Assembly: GCF_008001235.1 (NCBI RefSeq)
Contig: NZ_CP040751.1
Span: forward strand, 3,723,501 to 3,787,500
Direction: 5' to 3'
Origin: Salidesulfovibrio onnuriiensis
GTDB taxonomy: Bacteria; Desulfobacterota; Desulfovibrionia; Desulfovibrionales; Desulfovibrionaceae
DNA: 64,000 nucleotides
Part shown: one piece after another, positions 54,741 through 63,604 of the stretch
How positions within the stretch are numbered: position 1 is the stretch's first letter
How the letters are laid out: every line of letters begins with the position of its first letter
Made by a program: the position numbers and the translations under genes
The notes under the pieces: generated by a model
Told to the model about the DNA's origin: nothing
Databases searched by the model: none
What the model saw: only the letters and a program-made list of their open reading frames with translations

Positions 54741-55073
54741 TTAGAGGATACCGTCTTCTCCGGTTCTGATGCGCATGGCCTTGGCCAGTTCGAGGACGAA
54801 GATGACGCCGTCCCCTTCGTTGCCGGTCTTGGCGGCGCTGTTGATGGCCTCGATGGTGGGATCCAGGAAATCGTCGTTCACGCCGATCTCCAGGCGGACC
54901 TTCTTGAGCAGGTTCACTTCGATCTCCACGCCGCGGTAGGTTTCGGTAAACCCTTTCTGGCGGCCCGACCCCAGCACGTTGGTCACGGACAGGGAGTAGA
55001 CCTCCTTGGCGTAGAGCGCCTGCTTCACGGCGTTGAGCCTTTCGGGCCGAATGTATGCAATGACGAGCTTCAT
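54741..55073 (-). CDS. glnK: P-II nitrogen regulatory protein (GlnK/GlnB)
   Basis: 110 residues. P-II fold with the T-loop GSGRQKGFTETYRGVEIEV and the B-loop TGNEGDGVIFVLELAKAMRIRTGEDG. It aligns without gaps to E. coli GlnB through residue 51: Y46 is kept, but residue 51, the tyrosine uridylylated by GlnD, is isoleucine. It can therefore not be uridylylated there and probably signals only by ATP/ADP and 2-oxoglutarate binding. Follows amtB by 34 bp in a sigma-54 operon; expected to plug the ammonium channel when nitrogen is ample. Confidence 0.95.
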   Translation of the reverse strand: MKLVIAYIRPERLNAVKQALYAKEVYSLSVTNVLGSGRQKGFTETYRGVEIEVNLLKKVRLEIGVNDDFLDPTIEAINSAAKTGNEGDGVIFVLELAKAMRIRTGEDGIL

Positions 55074-55107
55074 GGCTTTATCTCCTTATACTATAGTTAA
55101 TGGCTGC

Positions 55108-56472
55108 CTATTCGTTGGTGAAGAGCTGGAAGCCGTTGTAGGACTCGGAGCCGTGTTCGGCCACGTCCAGGCCCTTGAGCTCATCTTCCTTGGACACGCG
55201 GAGGCCGAAGAGCCCCTTGACCACGGCGAACATGATGTAGCCGCCGCCGAAGGCCCACAGGAAGAACGCGCCCGCACCCAGGAGCTGCACGCCCAGCAGG
55301 GAGAAGCCGCCGCCCATGAACAGGCCGTCGCCCACGTTGAACAGGCCGCAGGAGATGGTTCCCCATGCGCCGCACACGCCGTGCACGGAAACCGCGCCCA
55401 CTGGGTCGTCCACCTTGAGGACCTTGTCGATGAACTCGATGGACAGGACCACCAGCACACCGGCGATCAGGCCGATAAGGATGGAGGAACCGGGAGTGAC
55501 CGTGGCGCAGGGGGCGGTGATGCCCACCAGGCCGGCCAGTGCGCCGTTCATGGTCATGGAGATGTCGGGCTTGCCGAAGCGCAGCCAGGAGATGCACATG
55601 GCGCCGAGCACGCCTGCCGCGGCGGCCAGGGAGGTGTTCATGGCAATGAGGCCGATGGTGTTGTCCGCAGTGGTGGTGGAACCGGGGTTGAAGCCGAACC
55701 AGCCGAACCAAAGGATGAACACGCCCAGCCCGGCAAGCGGGATGTTGTGGCCCGGGATGGCCTTGGCCTTGCCGTCCTCGGTGTACTTGCCCACGCGGGG
55801 ACCGAGGGCCATGGCGCCCGCCAGGGCCAGCCAGCCGCCCACGGAGTGGACCACGCTGGAACCGGCGAAGTCATTGAAGCCCAAGCCTTCCAGCCAGCCC
55901 GCGCCGGCGTCGCCGAGCCACAGGCTGCCCCAGGCCCAGTGGCCGGAGATGGGATAGATCAGGCCGGTGACGATGATGGACACCAGCACGTAATTGGAAA
56001 ATTTGGTGCGCTCGGCCATGCCGCCCGAGACGATGGTGGCGGCGGTGGCGGCGAACACGCTCTGGAAGAACCAGAAGGTGTAGGTCCAGGGCAGGTCGGC
56101 CTCGGCAACGCCGCCCAGGGCGAAACCGGAACCGCCGATGAACCCGCCGATGTCCGTCCCGAACATGAGGGCGAAGCCGAACAGGAAGAAGATGACCGAC
56201 CCGGCCGCGAAGTCCAGGAAGTTCTTCATCATGATGTTGCCGGCGCTCTTGGCGCGGGTGAATCCCGCTTCCACGCAGCCGAAACCGGCCTGCATGAACA
56301 TGACCAGGATGGCGGCGACCAGTGTCCAGAGGATGTTGGCGTTATCCTGCGTCAGAAATTCCACCCCGTCTCCGGCCAGGGCGGCGGCGGGCATGAGGGC
56401 CACAACAGCGACAGTGAGGTGCGCAAGCACCCTCTTGAACCAGTTTTTCCGGGCATACAGTCCGAACAGCAT
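55108..56472 (-). CDS. amtB: Ammonium transporter AmtB
   Basis: 454 residues with a signal peptide (VAVVALMPAAALAGDG) and eleven membrane segments. Conducts ammonium across the inner membrane. Signatures: FMQAGFGCVEAGFTRAKSAGNIMMKN, DFAGSSVVHSVGG with the first pore histidine, and SVHGVCGAWG with the second. First gene of amtB-glnK, with a sigma-54 promoter 46 bp upstream. Confidence 0.97.
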   Translation of the reverse strand: MLFGLYARKNWFKRVLAHLTVAVVALMPAAALAGDGVEFLTQDNANILWTLVAAILVMFMQAGFGCVEAGFTRAKSAGNIMMKNFLDFAAGSVIFFLFGFALMFGTDIGGFIGGSGFALGGVAEADLPWTYTFWFFQSVFAATAATIVSGGMAERTKFSNYVLVSIIVTGLIYPISGHWAWGSLWLGDAGAGWLEGLGFNDFAGSSVVHSVGGWLALAGAMALGPRVGKYTEDGKAKAIPGHNIPLAGLGVFILWFGWFGFNPGSTTTADNTIGLIAMNTSLAAAAGVLGAMCISWLRFGKPDISMTMNGALAGLVGITAPCATVTPGSSILIGLIAGVLVVLSIEFIDKVLKVDDPVGAVSVHGVCGAWGTISCGLFNVGDGLFMGGGFSLLGVQLLGAGAFFLWAFGGGYIMFAVVKGLFGLRVSKEDELKGLDVAEHGSESYNGFQLFTNE

Positions 56473-56518
56473 GTTAAATTCCTCCTTATGGAATGCGTTT
56501 GCGACTGAAGCCCCTTAG

Positions 56519-56533
56519 GCAACCCGCGTGCCA
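56519..56533 (-). promoter_or_regulatory. Sigma-54 promoter of amtB-glnK
   Basis: Read leftward: TGGCACG-CGGG-TTGC, an exact -24/-12 sigma-54 pattern. Implies activation by an enhancer-binding protein, typically under nitrogen limitation; the AT-rich 200 bp upstream could hold its sites. Confidence 0.9.
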
Positions 56534-56768
56534 AACTTTTCAACTAGCTTATTTTATTAACTTTAGTGTTTTAAGTCCTTTTCCAGCCTCGGCATTAATT
56601 TTCAAATTTGTTATTTTATGGAATTTATTTTTTATTTGATTTTCATTTTTGTAATAATAAAACATTTGTTTTAATCTTGATACAGATAATATTTCTATTT
56701 TTGTAAATATGGCATAAAATAATATTTATGCTTGACAAATCCGCAGCCTCTCCATTAGCGATAAGCAC
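56534..56768. other. AT-rich divergent control region
   Basis: Very AT-rich compared with the rest of the window. It holds no gene. Leftward it leads into the amtB promoter; rightward it contains TTGACA at 56732-56737, a possible -35 for the aromatic operon, with only a poor -10 (TTAGCG) 17 bases later. Confidence 0.5.
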
Positions 56769-56861
56769 ATGGACAAATTCTTTAGCAACAACCTCTTTTC
56801 CTACCTGTATTTTTGGTACTGGTACGCACGCGCTCGCGGGCACGGAAGGGTTGTGCTGTAG
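56769..56861 (+). CDS. Attenuator leader peptide rich in Phe, Tyr and Trp
   Basis: A 30-codon open frame starting MDKFFSNNLF, continuing SYLYFWYWYARARG and ending HGRVVL. It contains four Phe, four Tyr and two Trp, ten of its first 19 residues, with the run YLYFWYWY. It lies 30 bp before an intrinsic terminator (56891-56925) and 120 bp before the aromatic amino acid operon. This is the layout of a transcription attenuator in which ribosome stalling at scarce aromatic codons prevents terminator formation. No strong ribosome site is seen. The mixed F/Y/W content suggests it senses all three products. Confidence 0.85.
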   Translation: MDKFFSNNLFSYLYFWYWYARARGHGRVVL

Positions 56862-56890
56862 CTGAAGAAAGATACAGAAAAAGAACTTCC

Positions 56891-56928
56891 AAGGGCCGCG
56901 GGCGAATAGCCGGCGGCCCTTTTCTTTG
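56891..56928 (+). terminator. Attenuator terminator of the aromatic operon
   Basis: AAGGGCCGCGGGC-GAATA-GCCGGCGGCCCTT with one mismatch, followed by TTCTTT. The preceding AACTTCC and the left arm could instead pair with GCGGGCACGGAAGG inside the leader frame, a candidate antiterminator; not folded. Confidence 0.8.
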
Positions 56929-56980
56929 AGGTTCAGCCCGGCAGCGCTCCCGGCCCGAGGGCCAGAAAGGAGAGACAAAC

Positions 56981-57778
56981 ATGCATATCGGCAAAGCCAT
57001 CAGGTTGGAGCGAATCTTCAACCGCAACACGGGAAGGACAATCATCGTCCCCATGGATCACGGCGTCACGGTCGGTCCCATCGACGGAATCGTTGACATG
57101 AAGGAAGCCGTGGGCCGCGTGGTCGAAGGCGGCGCAAACGCCGTGGTCGAGCACAAGGGACTGGTTCGCTGCGGCCACCGCGCCGAGGGCAAGGACATCG
57201 GACTCATCGTCCATCTTTCCGCCTCCACCTCCCTGTCCCCCTTCCCCAATGCAAAGTCCCTGGTCGCTTCCGTGGAAGACGGCATCCGCCTGGGCGCGGA
57301 CGCGGTCAGCATCCACTGCAACCTGGCCGACGAAACCGAATCCAAGATGCTCAGCGACTTCGGGAAAATCGCCTCGGACGCCTCCAACTGGGGCATGCCG
57401 CTGCTGGCCATGGTCTACGCCCGAGGCCCCAAGGTGAAAAACGAATACGACCCCGAGATCGTGGCCCACTGCGCCCGCGTGGGCACGGAACTGGGCGCGG
57501 ACGTGGTCAAGGTCTGCTACACCGGCGACGTGGAGACCTTCTCCAAGGTCACGGACTCCTGCTGCGTGCCCGTGGTCATCGCCGGAGGACCCAAGCTTGA
57601 CAGCACCGAAGACTTCCTGCGAATGGTGCATGATTCCATAGAAGCAGGGGGTGCGGGCCTGTCCGTGGGCCGCAACGTATTCCAGCACAAGGATCCCACC
57701 CGACTGGTGGAGGCGCTGAACATGGTTGTCCACGGGGACGTGGAAGTGAAAGACGCACTCGCCCATGTCGGCGAATAG
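56981..57778 (+). CDS. 2-amino-3,7-dideoxy-D-threo-hept-6-ulosonate (ADH) synthase, class I aldolase family
   Basis: 265 residues, AAGGAGAG ribosome site. Fructose-bisphosphate-aldolase-like TIM barrel: [56 protein letters not shown] (Schiff-base lysine region) and [18 protein letters not shown]. In methanogens this enzyme makes ADH from aspartate semialdehyde and a deoxy-ketohexose phosphate, replacing DAHP synthase. Pairing with the type II dehydroquinate synthase gene directly downstream supports that role here. First structural gene after the attenuator. Confidence 0.9.
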   Translation: MHIGKAIRLERIFNRNTGRTIIVPMDHGVTVGPIDGIVDMKEAVGRVVEGGANAVVEHKGLVRCGHRAEGKDIGLIVHLSASTSLSPFPNAKSLVASVEDGIRLGADAVSIHCNLADETESKMLSDFGKIASDASNWGMPLLAMVYARGPKVKNEYDPEIVAHCARVGTELGADVVKVCYTGDVETFSKVTDSCCVPVVIAGGPKLDSTEDFLRMVHDSIEAGGAGLSVGRNVFQHKDPTRLVEALNMVVHGDVEVKDALAHVGE

Positions 57779-57809
57779 CCGGGCGAACAAACCCAAAACG
57801 GAAATCGAC

Positions 57810-58793
57810 ATGAAACGCATCATCTTCAAGGCCATTCCCTTTGACAAGCATCTCGTCACCCTGGCGCTCGAATCCGGGGTGGACGCGGTCATGGTCGAGC
57901 CCGACCAGGTGCAGGGCGTCAAATCCCTGAGCCAGATCGAGGTCATCACTCCCGAGGCCATGCCCGCCGTCGAACTGAAGAAAAAGGCCGACGAAGAAAC
58001 AGCGGTCAAGCGCATCCAGGCGGGCGAAGACGTGGTCCTGAGCCGGGGCTGGGAAATCATCCCCGTGGAAAACATCCTGGCCCAGGTGGAGTCCCTGGCC
58101 CTGGAAGCGGAAAGCCTGGACCGGGCCATCCTGGCCGCAGGCGTGCTGGAGCGCGGGGCCGACACCATCGTGGTGCTGTCCGAGGGCGCAGGCGATCTCA
58201 AGGCCATCGTCAAGGAACTCAAACTCTCGCAGGGAACCATGCAACTCTCCGAAGCCACCGTCACTGAGATCAAACCCGCGGGGCTCGGACATCGAGTCTG
58301 CGTGGATACCACCAGCGTGCTCAAGAAAGGCCAAGGAATGCTCGTCGGCAACTCCTCGGCCTTTACTTTTTTGGTGCACGCGGAAACCGAGTCCAACCCC
58401 TATGTGGCCGCCCGGCCGTTCCGGGTCAATGCCGGGGCCGTGCACGCTTACTGCGCCATGCCCGGCGACAAGACCAGCTACCTGGAGGAACTCACCTCGG
58501 GCGACGACGTGCTCGTCGTGGGCGCCGACGGCGAGACCTCGCTGGCCACCGTGGGCCGCAGCAAGGTGGAGATCCGCCCCATGCTGCTGATCAAGGCCGA
58601 GGTGAAGACCAAGGACGGCGTGGCCGAAGGCCAGGTCTTCCTGCAGAACGCGGAGACCATCCGCGTGGTTTCGGCCAAGGGTGAGCCGGTCAGCGTGGTC
58701 ACCCTCAAGGTGGGCGACAAGATCCTGGCCAGGACCGACCAGGCGGGCCGCCATTTCGGCATGCGCATCACCGAAGAGATCAAGGAAGGCTAG
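57810..58793 (+). CDS. 3-dehydroquinate synthase II
   Basis: 327 residues from ATG at 57810 (MKRIIFKAIPFDKHLVTLALESGVD; the open frame extends 15 codons into the previous gene without support). Unlike AroB; it belongs to the archaeal AroB' family, which converts ADH to 3-dehydroquinate by oxidative deamination. Family stretches: GLGHRVCVDTTSVLKKGQGMLVGNSS, AETESNPYVAARPFRVNAGAVHAY and the C-terminal RTDQAGRHFGM. Coupled closely to the ADH-synthase gene before and pheA after. Confidence 0.92.
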   Translation: MKRIIFKAIPFDKHLVTLALESGVDAVMVEPDQVQGVKSLSQIEVITPEAMPAVELKKKADEETAVKRIQAGEDVVLSRGWEIIPVENILAQVESLALEAESLDRAILAAGVLERGADTIVVLSEGAGDLKAIVKELKLSQGTMQLSEATVTEIKPAGLGHRVCVDTTSVLKKGQGMLVGNSSAFTFLVHAETESNPYVAARPFRVNAGAVHAYCAMPGDKTSYLEELTSGDDVLVVGADGETSLATVGRSKVEIRPMLLIKAEVKTKDGVAEGQVFLQNAETIRVVSAKGEPVSVVTLKVGDKILARTDQAGRHFGMRITEEIKEG

Positions 58794-58797
58794 GGAC

Positions 58798-59895
58798 ATG
58801 GCAGAAAAGAAAGACTCTCCGCTCAAGGGCATGCGCAACCGCATCGACGAACTGGACAATAAGATCGTCGAACTGCTCAACCAGCGCGCCGACGTGTCGC
58901 TGGAAGTGGGCCGTTACAAGGCCGAACGCGACGAGCCCATCTACATGCCCTTCCGCGAGCGCGAAGTCATGAACAAGATCGCGGACCGCAACCCCGGCCC
59001 CATGCCCGAAAAGCACCTGCGCGCCATCTACAAGGAAATCATGTCCTCCTCGCGCAGGCTCCAGCGGCCCGAACGCACGGTCTATCTCGGCCCCGAAGGC
59101 ACGTTCTCCTATTTCGCGGCCCTGGAGCACATGGGCCACTCCCAGTACCTGACCCCCAAGGCCAACTTCGAGGAAGTCTTCCGCGCCGTGGCCGACGAGG
59201 GGGCCGAACTGGGCGTCATTCCCCTGGAAAACTCCCTGGAGGGCACCGTGGGCCAGGTCGTAGACCTGTTCATGCTCTACCGGGTCTACATCCAGGGCGA
59301 AATCTACAGCCGCATCAGCCACTGCCTCATGAGCACGGTGGATTCCATGGACAAGGTGGAGGCCATCTACTCCCACCCGCAGCCCCTGGAACAGTGCCGG
59401 GACTGGCTGAACGCCAAGATGCGCGACTGCCCGCGCCTGACCACCGCCTCCACGGCGGCCGCCGCCAAGGTCGTCCAGGAGCAACCCGGCGCGGCCGTGG
59501 TGGGCAACGAGCAGCTGGCCGAGATGTACGGCCTCAATGTCCTGGCGCGCAACATCGAGGACTACCCGGACAACTGGACCCGGTTCCTGGTCATCGCCCC
59601 CTCCCCCTGCAAGGAGGACCAGCGCGACAAGACCACGATCCTGTTCACCGTGCCGGACAGCCCGGGCGCGCTGGCCAAGGTGCTCAACACCCTGGCGGGC
59701 GGCGGCATCAACATGACCAAGCTGGAATCCCGCCCGGTGCGCGGCGAAAAATGGAAATACGTCTTTTTCACGGACCTGGAGTGCGACCTTTCCAAGGCCG
59801 AGCACGAGTCCATGCTGAACATGCTGCGCGAGCAGTGCCACACCCTGCGCGTGCTGGGGACCTACCCCTCCGGCCGCCAGGAGAACGAACGCTAA
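58798..59895 (+). CDS. pheA: Bifunctional chorismate mutase / prephenate dehydratase
   Basis: 365 residues from ATG at 58798. Chorismate mutase domain about 10-90 (MRNRIDELDNKIVELLNQRADVSLEVG), prephenate dehydratase about 93-275 (VYLGPEGTFSYFAA, GVIPLENSLEGTVG, NWTRFLVI), ACT regulatory domain about 282-355 (TTILFTVPDSPGALAKVLN, ESRPVRGEKWKY) that binds phenylalanine. Leads to phenylpyruvate. Starts 4 bp after the dehydroquinate synthase stop. Confidence 0.95.
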   Translation: MAEKKDSPLKGMRNRIDELDNKIVELLNQRADVSLEVGRYKAERDEPIYMPFREREVMNKIADRNPGPMPEKHLRAIYKEIMSSSRRLQRPERTVYLGPEGTFSYFAALEHMGHSQYLTPKANFEEVFRAVADEGAELGVIPLENSLEGTVGQVVDLFMLYRVYIQGEIYSRISHCLMSTVDSMDKVEAIYSHPQPLEQCRDWLNAKMRDCPRLTTASTAAAAKVVQEQPGAAVVGNEQLAEMYGLNVLARNIEDYPDNWTRFLVIAPSPCKEDQRDKTTILFTVPDSPGALAKVLNTLAGGGINMTKLESRPVRGEKWKYVFFTDLECDLSKAEHESMLNMLREQCHTLRVLGTYPSGRQENER

Positions 59896-59923
59896 TACCC
59901 GCAAGCGAAAAACGAGAGATACA

Positions 59924-61285
59924 ATGAGCAACGACCCGAATGGAATCATCACGGTGCAGGCCCCGGCCTCCAAGTCCCTGTCGCACCGCACCCTTATCGC
60001 CGCTTCCCTGGCCAACGGAGAATCCGTCATCTCCGGCCTGCTGGATTCGGACGACATCACCCGCACCAAGGGCTGCCTGGCCGCCTGCGGCGCGAAGTTC
60101 GAGGAAACCTCCGGCGGCGCGCTGAAGGTCACGGGCACGGAAAACGGCCCGCGCGGCGCCAACCCGGACGGCAAGGACAAGCACGCCGAGCCGCATGAGC
60201 TCTACATGCACGAATCCGGCACCACCTGCCGCCTCATGACCGCGGTGGCCGCCGCGGGCAAGGGTTCCTTCCGCGTGCACGGCGCGGCGCGCATGCACGA
60301 ACGGCCCATGAAGGAACTCTGCGACGCCCTCATCCGACTGGGCGTGAAGATCACCTTCGAGGAAAAGGAGGGCTTCCTGCCCTTTGTCATGGAAACCCGG
60401 GGCTTCACGGGCAAGAGCGTGGACATCACCCTGGAGGAATCGAGCCAGTACCTTTCCGGCCTGCTCCTGGGCGCGCCCATGTCCGAGACCGAGACCACGA
60501 TCAACCTCACCGGCAAAAAGGCCGTGTCCTGGCCCTACGTGGCCCTGACCCTCCAGATCATGGATGACTTCAAGGCCAAGTTCCGCGTGGAAGTGCTCGA
60601 GGACGGTGCCTGGAAGGAAGTCCCCTGGAGGTCCGTGCGCCAGGCCGAGCCGGGCGAACTGCGCTTCATTGTCCAGCCGGGCGGCTACGAGGCCTGCAAC
60701 TACCGCGTGGAAGGCGACTGGAGCAATTCCTCCTACTTCCTGGCAGCGGGAGCCGTGGGCAAGCGCGCCGTGAAGGTCATGGGCGTGCGCGCCGACTCCC
60801 TGCAGGGCGACAGGGCCATCATCGACATCCTGGCCCAGATGGGCGCGGGCCTGAACGTGACCCCGGACAAGGGCATCACCATCTACCCCCGCAAGCTGCG
60901 CGGCGTGAGCGTGGACATGGGCAAATGCCCGGACCTGGTGCCCACCGTGGCCGTGGTGGCCGCCCATGCGGTCAGCCCGACAACCATCCGCAACGTGGCG
61001 CACCTGCGCATCAAGGAATGCGACCGGCTCCAGGCCTGCGCCGAGCAGATCTCCAAGACCGGCTGCAAGGTGGAGCAGTTCGAGGACGGCATCAAGATCA
61101 CGCCCTCCCCGCTGCAGGGCGGCACGAGCATCGATTTCGAATCATACAACGACCACAGGATTCCCATGAGCATGTCCATCTTCAAGCTGGCGGGAATCAA
61201 CCCGGTTTTCGACAACCCCAAATGCGTGGGCAAGTCCTTCCCGGGCTTCTTCAACGAATGGGAAAAGGTAGTGGAAGGTCAGTAG
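59924..61285 (+). CDS. aroA: 3-phosphoshikimate 1-carboxyvinyltransferase (EPSP synthase)
   Basis: 453 residues. APASKSLSHRTLIAASLANGES is the shikimate-phosphate-binding start; also HESGTTCRLMTAVAA, ARMHERPMKELCDALIRLG, SSQYLSGLLLGAP and LRIKECDRLQACAEQI, DHRIPMSMSI. Two-fold inside-out barrel enzyme that joins PEP to shikimate 3-phosphate. A small lysine-rich insertion near 75-90 (PDGKDKHAEPHE) is unusual. Directly followed by tyrA after one base. Confidence 0.95.
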   Translation: MSNDPNGIITVQAPASKSLSHRTLIAASLANGESVISGLLDSDDITRTKGCLAACGAKFEETSGGALKVTGTENGPRGANPDGKDKHAEPHELYMHESGTTCRLMTAVAAAGKGSFRVHGAARMHERPMKELCDALIRLGVKITFEEKEGFLPFVMETRGFTGKSVDITLEESSQYLSGLLLGAPMSETETTINLTGKKAVSWPYVALTLQIMDDFKAKFRVEVLEDGAWKEVPWRSVRQAEPGELRFIVQPGGYEACNYRVEGDWSNSSYFLAAGAVGKRAVKVMGVRADSLQGDRAIIDILAQMGAGLNVTPDKGITIYPRKLRGVSVDMGKCPDLVPTVAVVAAHAVSPTTIRNVAHLRIKECDRLQACAEQISKTGCKVEQFEDGIKITPSPLQGGTSIDFESYNDHRIPMSMSIFKLAGINPVFDNPKCVGKSFPGFFNEWEKVVEGQ

Positions 61286-61286
61286 C

Positions 61287-62075
61287 ATGAGCGACCCCGA
61301 GTTTAAGAGCATCGCCATCGTGGGCGCACGCGGCCAGATGGGCGGCCTGTTCACCGAGCGTTTCGGCGCCCTGGGCTGCGCCGTCCGGCCGCTGGACCGC
61401 CCCTTTGACGGCGAAAAGGTCCGCGAGGCGGTTTCCGCCTGCGACCTGCTGCTGCTCTGCGTGCCGGTGACGGCCATGGACCATGTGCTCGACCTGACCG
61501 TGCCGCACCTGCGCAAGGACGCGGTCCTGGCCGACGTGGGGTCGGTCAAGGAGCTGCCCCTGCGCGCCATGCTCCGGGCCTGCAAGGGCCCGGTGGTCGG
61601 CACCCACCCCCTGTTCGGCCCGGTGATTCCCGAGGGATTCACCCCGCGCGTGGCCGTGGTTCCCGGACGCGAATCCGACACGGAAGCCGCGAACCGCGTG
61701 GCGCGCCTGTTCGACGCAGCGGGGTTCCACTCCTTCCTGACCACCGCCGGGGAACACGACAAGGCCGTGGCCTTCATCCAGGGCCTCAACTTCACCACCA
61801 CCGCCGCGTTCCTGGCCGCAGCCGGACGCGTCGAAGGCATCGAGAATTACGTCACCCCCTCGTTCAACCGCAGGCTGGATGCGGCCCGGAAGATGCTGAC
61901 AACGGACAGCGAGCTGTTCGGCACCATCTCCGACGCCAACCCCTACCTGCAGGAAACCGCCCGCCAGTTCATGTCCCTGTTCAGCCTCGCCGCCGGCGGC
62001 GAGCTGGATCTCCTGGCATCCCTGGCACAGTGGTGGTGGCGCAACGACACACAACAGGAGGGGTGCGCCCGATAA
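61287..62075 (+). CDS. tyrA: Prephenate dehydrogenase
   Basis: 262 residues. Rossmann start SIAIVGARGQMGGLFTERFGALG, LLLCVPVTAMDHVLD, VGSVKELP, GTHPLFGPVIPEG with the conserved histidine, and the helical dimer domain (FIQGLNFTTTAAFLAAAG). Oxidises prephenate to hydroxyphenylpyruvate for tyrosine. Lacks a fused chorismate mutase, which PheA supplies. Last gene before the hairpin at 62104. Confidence 0.93.
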   Translation: MSDPEFKSIAIVGARGQMGGLFTERFGALGCAVRPLDRPFDGEKVREAVSACDLLLLCVPVTAMDHVLDLTVPHLRKDAVLADVGSVKELPLRAMLRACKGPVVGTHPLFGPVIPEGFTPRVAVVPGRESDTEAANRVARLFDAAGFHSFLTTAGEHDKAVAFIQGLNFTTTAAFLAAAGRVEGIENYVTPSFNRRLDAARKMLTTDSELFGTISDANPYLQETARQFMSLFSLAAGGELDLLASLAQWWWRNDTQQEGCAR

Positions 62076-62103
62076 CCACAACCAGAGTAAAGAAAAAGGA
62101 AAC

Positions 62104-62140
62104 CAAGGCCGCACCCCTCACAGGGATGCGGCCTTTTTAT
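62104..62140 (+). terminator. Terminator or attenuator between tyrA and trpE
   Basis: AAGGCCGCACCCCT ... AGGGATGCGGCCTTTTT hairpin with a T run, 25 bp before trpE. No tryptophan-rich leader frame precedes it, so trpE may rely on read-through or an unseen promoter. Confidence 0.75.
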
Positions 62141-62164
62141 TTCACATATGCTAACGGAGGAACA

Positions 62165-63604
62165 ATGGAACCAATTCGAATCACGCAACACGGGAAATGG
62201 CTCCCGGCGGACGTGCAGACGCCCATCAGCCTGTACCTGGGCCTGGTGGGCGACCGCCCGGGCATCCTGCTGGAATCCGCCGAGGTGGACGGCAGGCTCG
62301 GACGATACAGCCTCATTGCCTGGGACTTCCGGCTGACCCTCTACCCGGCCCAGGGCAAGCTGGCCGTGGACGTGGCGGACAAGCGCTTCGAGGGCCTGAA
62401 AAAACTGGAAGGCATGGACTACCTGGAAGGGCTGCGCCGCGCCAACCGGCTCATCCGCATTGAGCAGGACGCTGACGGCGGGCGCGAGGAGCTGCCCGGC
62501 CTGACCCGCGGGCTGTACGGCTATTTCGGCTACGGAACGGGCGGCATGTTCGAGCCCAAGCTGGCCCGGTCCCTGCCCCCGGAAAAGGCCGAGGCCTGCA
62601 TGGCCCTGCCCGGCCAGATGGTGCTCTTCGACCACCTGCGCCATTCCTGCTGCTACCTGAGCCTGGATGAAGGCTCCACCCCCCGCCCGGCCGCCACCGA
62701 GTGGGGCATGGATCTGGCCGCCCCCGAAGCGGGCGAGCCCACGGTCCATCCGGGAAAAGAGGAATACATGCAGGCCGTGGAAAGGGCCAAGGAACTCATT
62801 GCCGAGGGCGAGTGCATCCAGGTGGTGCTTTCCACCCGCTTTTCCGTGCCCGTCCCCGACGACCCGTTCCGCATCTACCGCAGGCTCCGGCAGGCCAATC
62901 CCTCGCCGTTCATGTTCTACATGCGTTTCCCCAAGTGCGTGCAGTCCGGAATGGTCCTGCTCGGCTCCTCCCCGGAAATGATGGTCCGCTGCGACAAGGG
63001 CGCGCTGGAAGTGCGGCCCATCGCCGGGACCCGGCCGCGCGGCGAATCCGAAAAGCACGACCTGGAGCTGGAAAAGGAACTGCTGGCCGACCCCAAGGAA
63101 CGGGCCGAGCACGTCATGCTCGTGGACCTGGGCCGCAACGACCTGGGCCGCATCGCCACCCCGGGCAGCGTGGAGGTGGGCAAGTTCATGAACGTGGAGC
63201 GCTTCTCCCACGTCATGCACCTGACCTCCTACGTGGAGGCCAGGCTGCGGGACAACATGGACGCCATCGACGTGCTCCAGTCCACGTTCCCGGCGGGCAC
63301 GCTTTCCGGCGCTCCCAAGGTGCGGGCCATGGAGATCATCGCCGAGCTGGAACCGCAGGAACGCGGCCCCTACGGCGGGTGCATCGGCTGGATGGGCACG
63401 GGCGGGGATTCCGTGAGCCTGGACACGGGCATCACCATCCGCAGCATGTGGATCCGCAACGGCCAGTGCAACTGGCAGGCAGGAGCCGGGATCGTCTACG
63501 ACTCGGACCCGGAAAAGGAATGGCAGGAGTGCAACAACAAGGCCCGGGTGCTGCTCGAGGTCATAACCGGCAAGGGAGCAGGCGATGTTTTTACTCATAG
63601 ATAA
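62165..63604 (+). CDS. trpE: Anthranilate synthase component I
   Basis: 479 residues from ATG at 62165, with CGGAGG upstream. N-terminal tryptophan-feedback segment GILLESAEVDGRLGRYSLIAWD, chorismate-binding domain with IQVVLSTRF, RPIAGTRPRGESEKHDLELEKELL, ERAEHVMLVDLGRNDLG, TFPAGTLSGAPKVRAMEII and AGAGIVYDSDPEKEWQECNNKA. Makes anthranilate with TrpG, whose start overlaps its 3' end by 20 bp. An open frame reaching back to 62030 is not supported. Confidence 0.96.
   Translation: MEPIRITQHGKWLPADVQTPISLYLGLVGDRPGILLESAEVDGRLGRYSLIAWDFRLTLYPAQGKLAVDVADKRFEGLKKLEGMDYLEGLRRANRLIRIEQDADGGREELPGLTRGLYGYFGYGTGGMFEPKLARSLPPEKAEACMALPGQMVLFDHLRHSCCYLSLDEGSTPRPAATEWGMDLAAPEAGEPTVHPGKEEYMQAVERAKELIAEGECIQVVLSTRFSVPVPDDPFRIYRRLRQANPSPFMFYMRFPKCVQSGMVLLGSSPEMMVRCDKGALEVRPIAGTRPRGESEKHDLELEKELLADPKERAEHVMLVDLGRNDLGRIATPGSVEVGKFMNVERFSHVMHLTSYVEARLRDNMDAIDVLQSTFPAGTLSGAPKVRAMEIIAELEPQERGPYGGCIGWMGTGGDSVSLDTGITIRSMWIRNGQCNWQAGAGIVYDSDPEKEWQECNNKARVLLEVITGKGAGDVFTHR

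Noticed and set aside
62148-62200. A short frame MLTEEQWNQFESRN before trpE as a trp leader peptide
   Set aside because: It lies after the terminator hairpin and overlaps the trpE start, so it cannot act as an attenuator leader.
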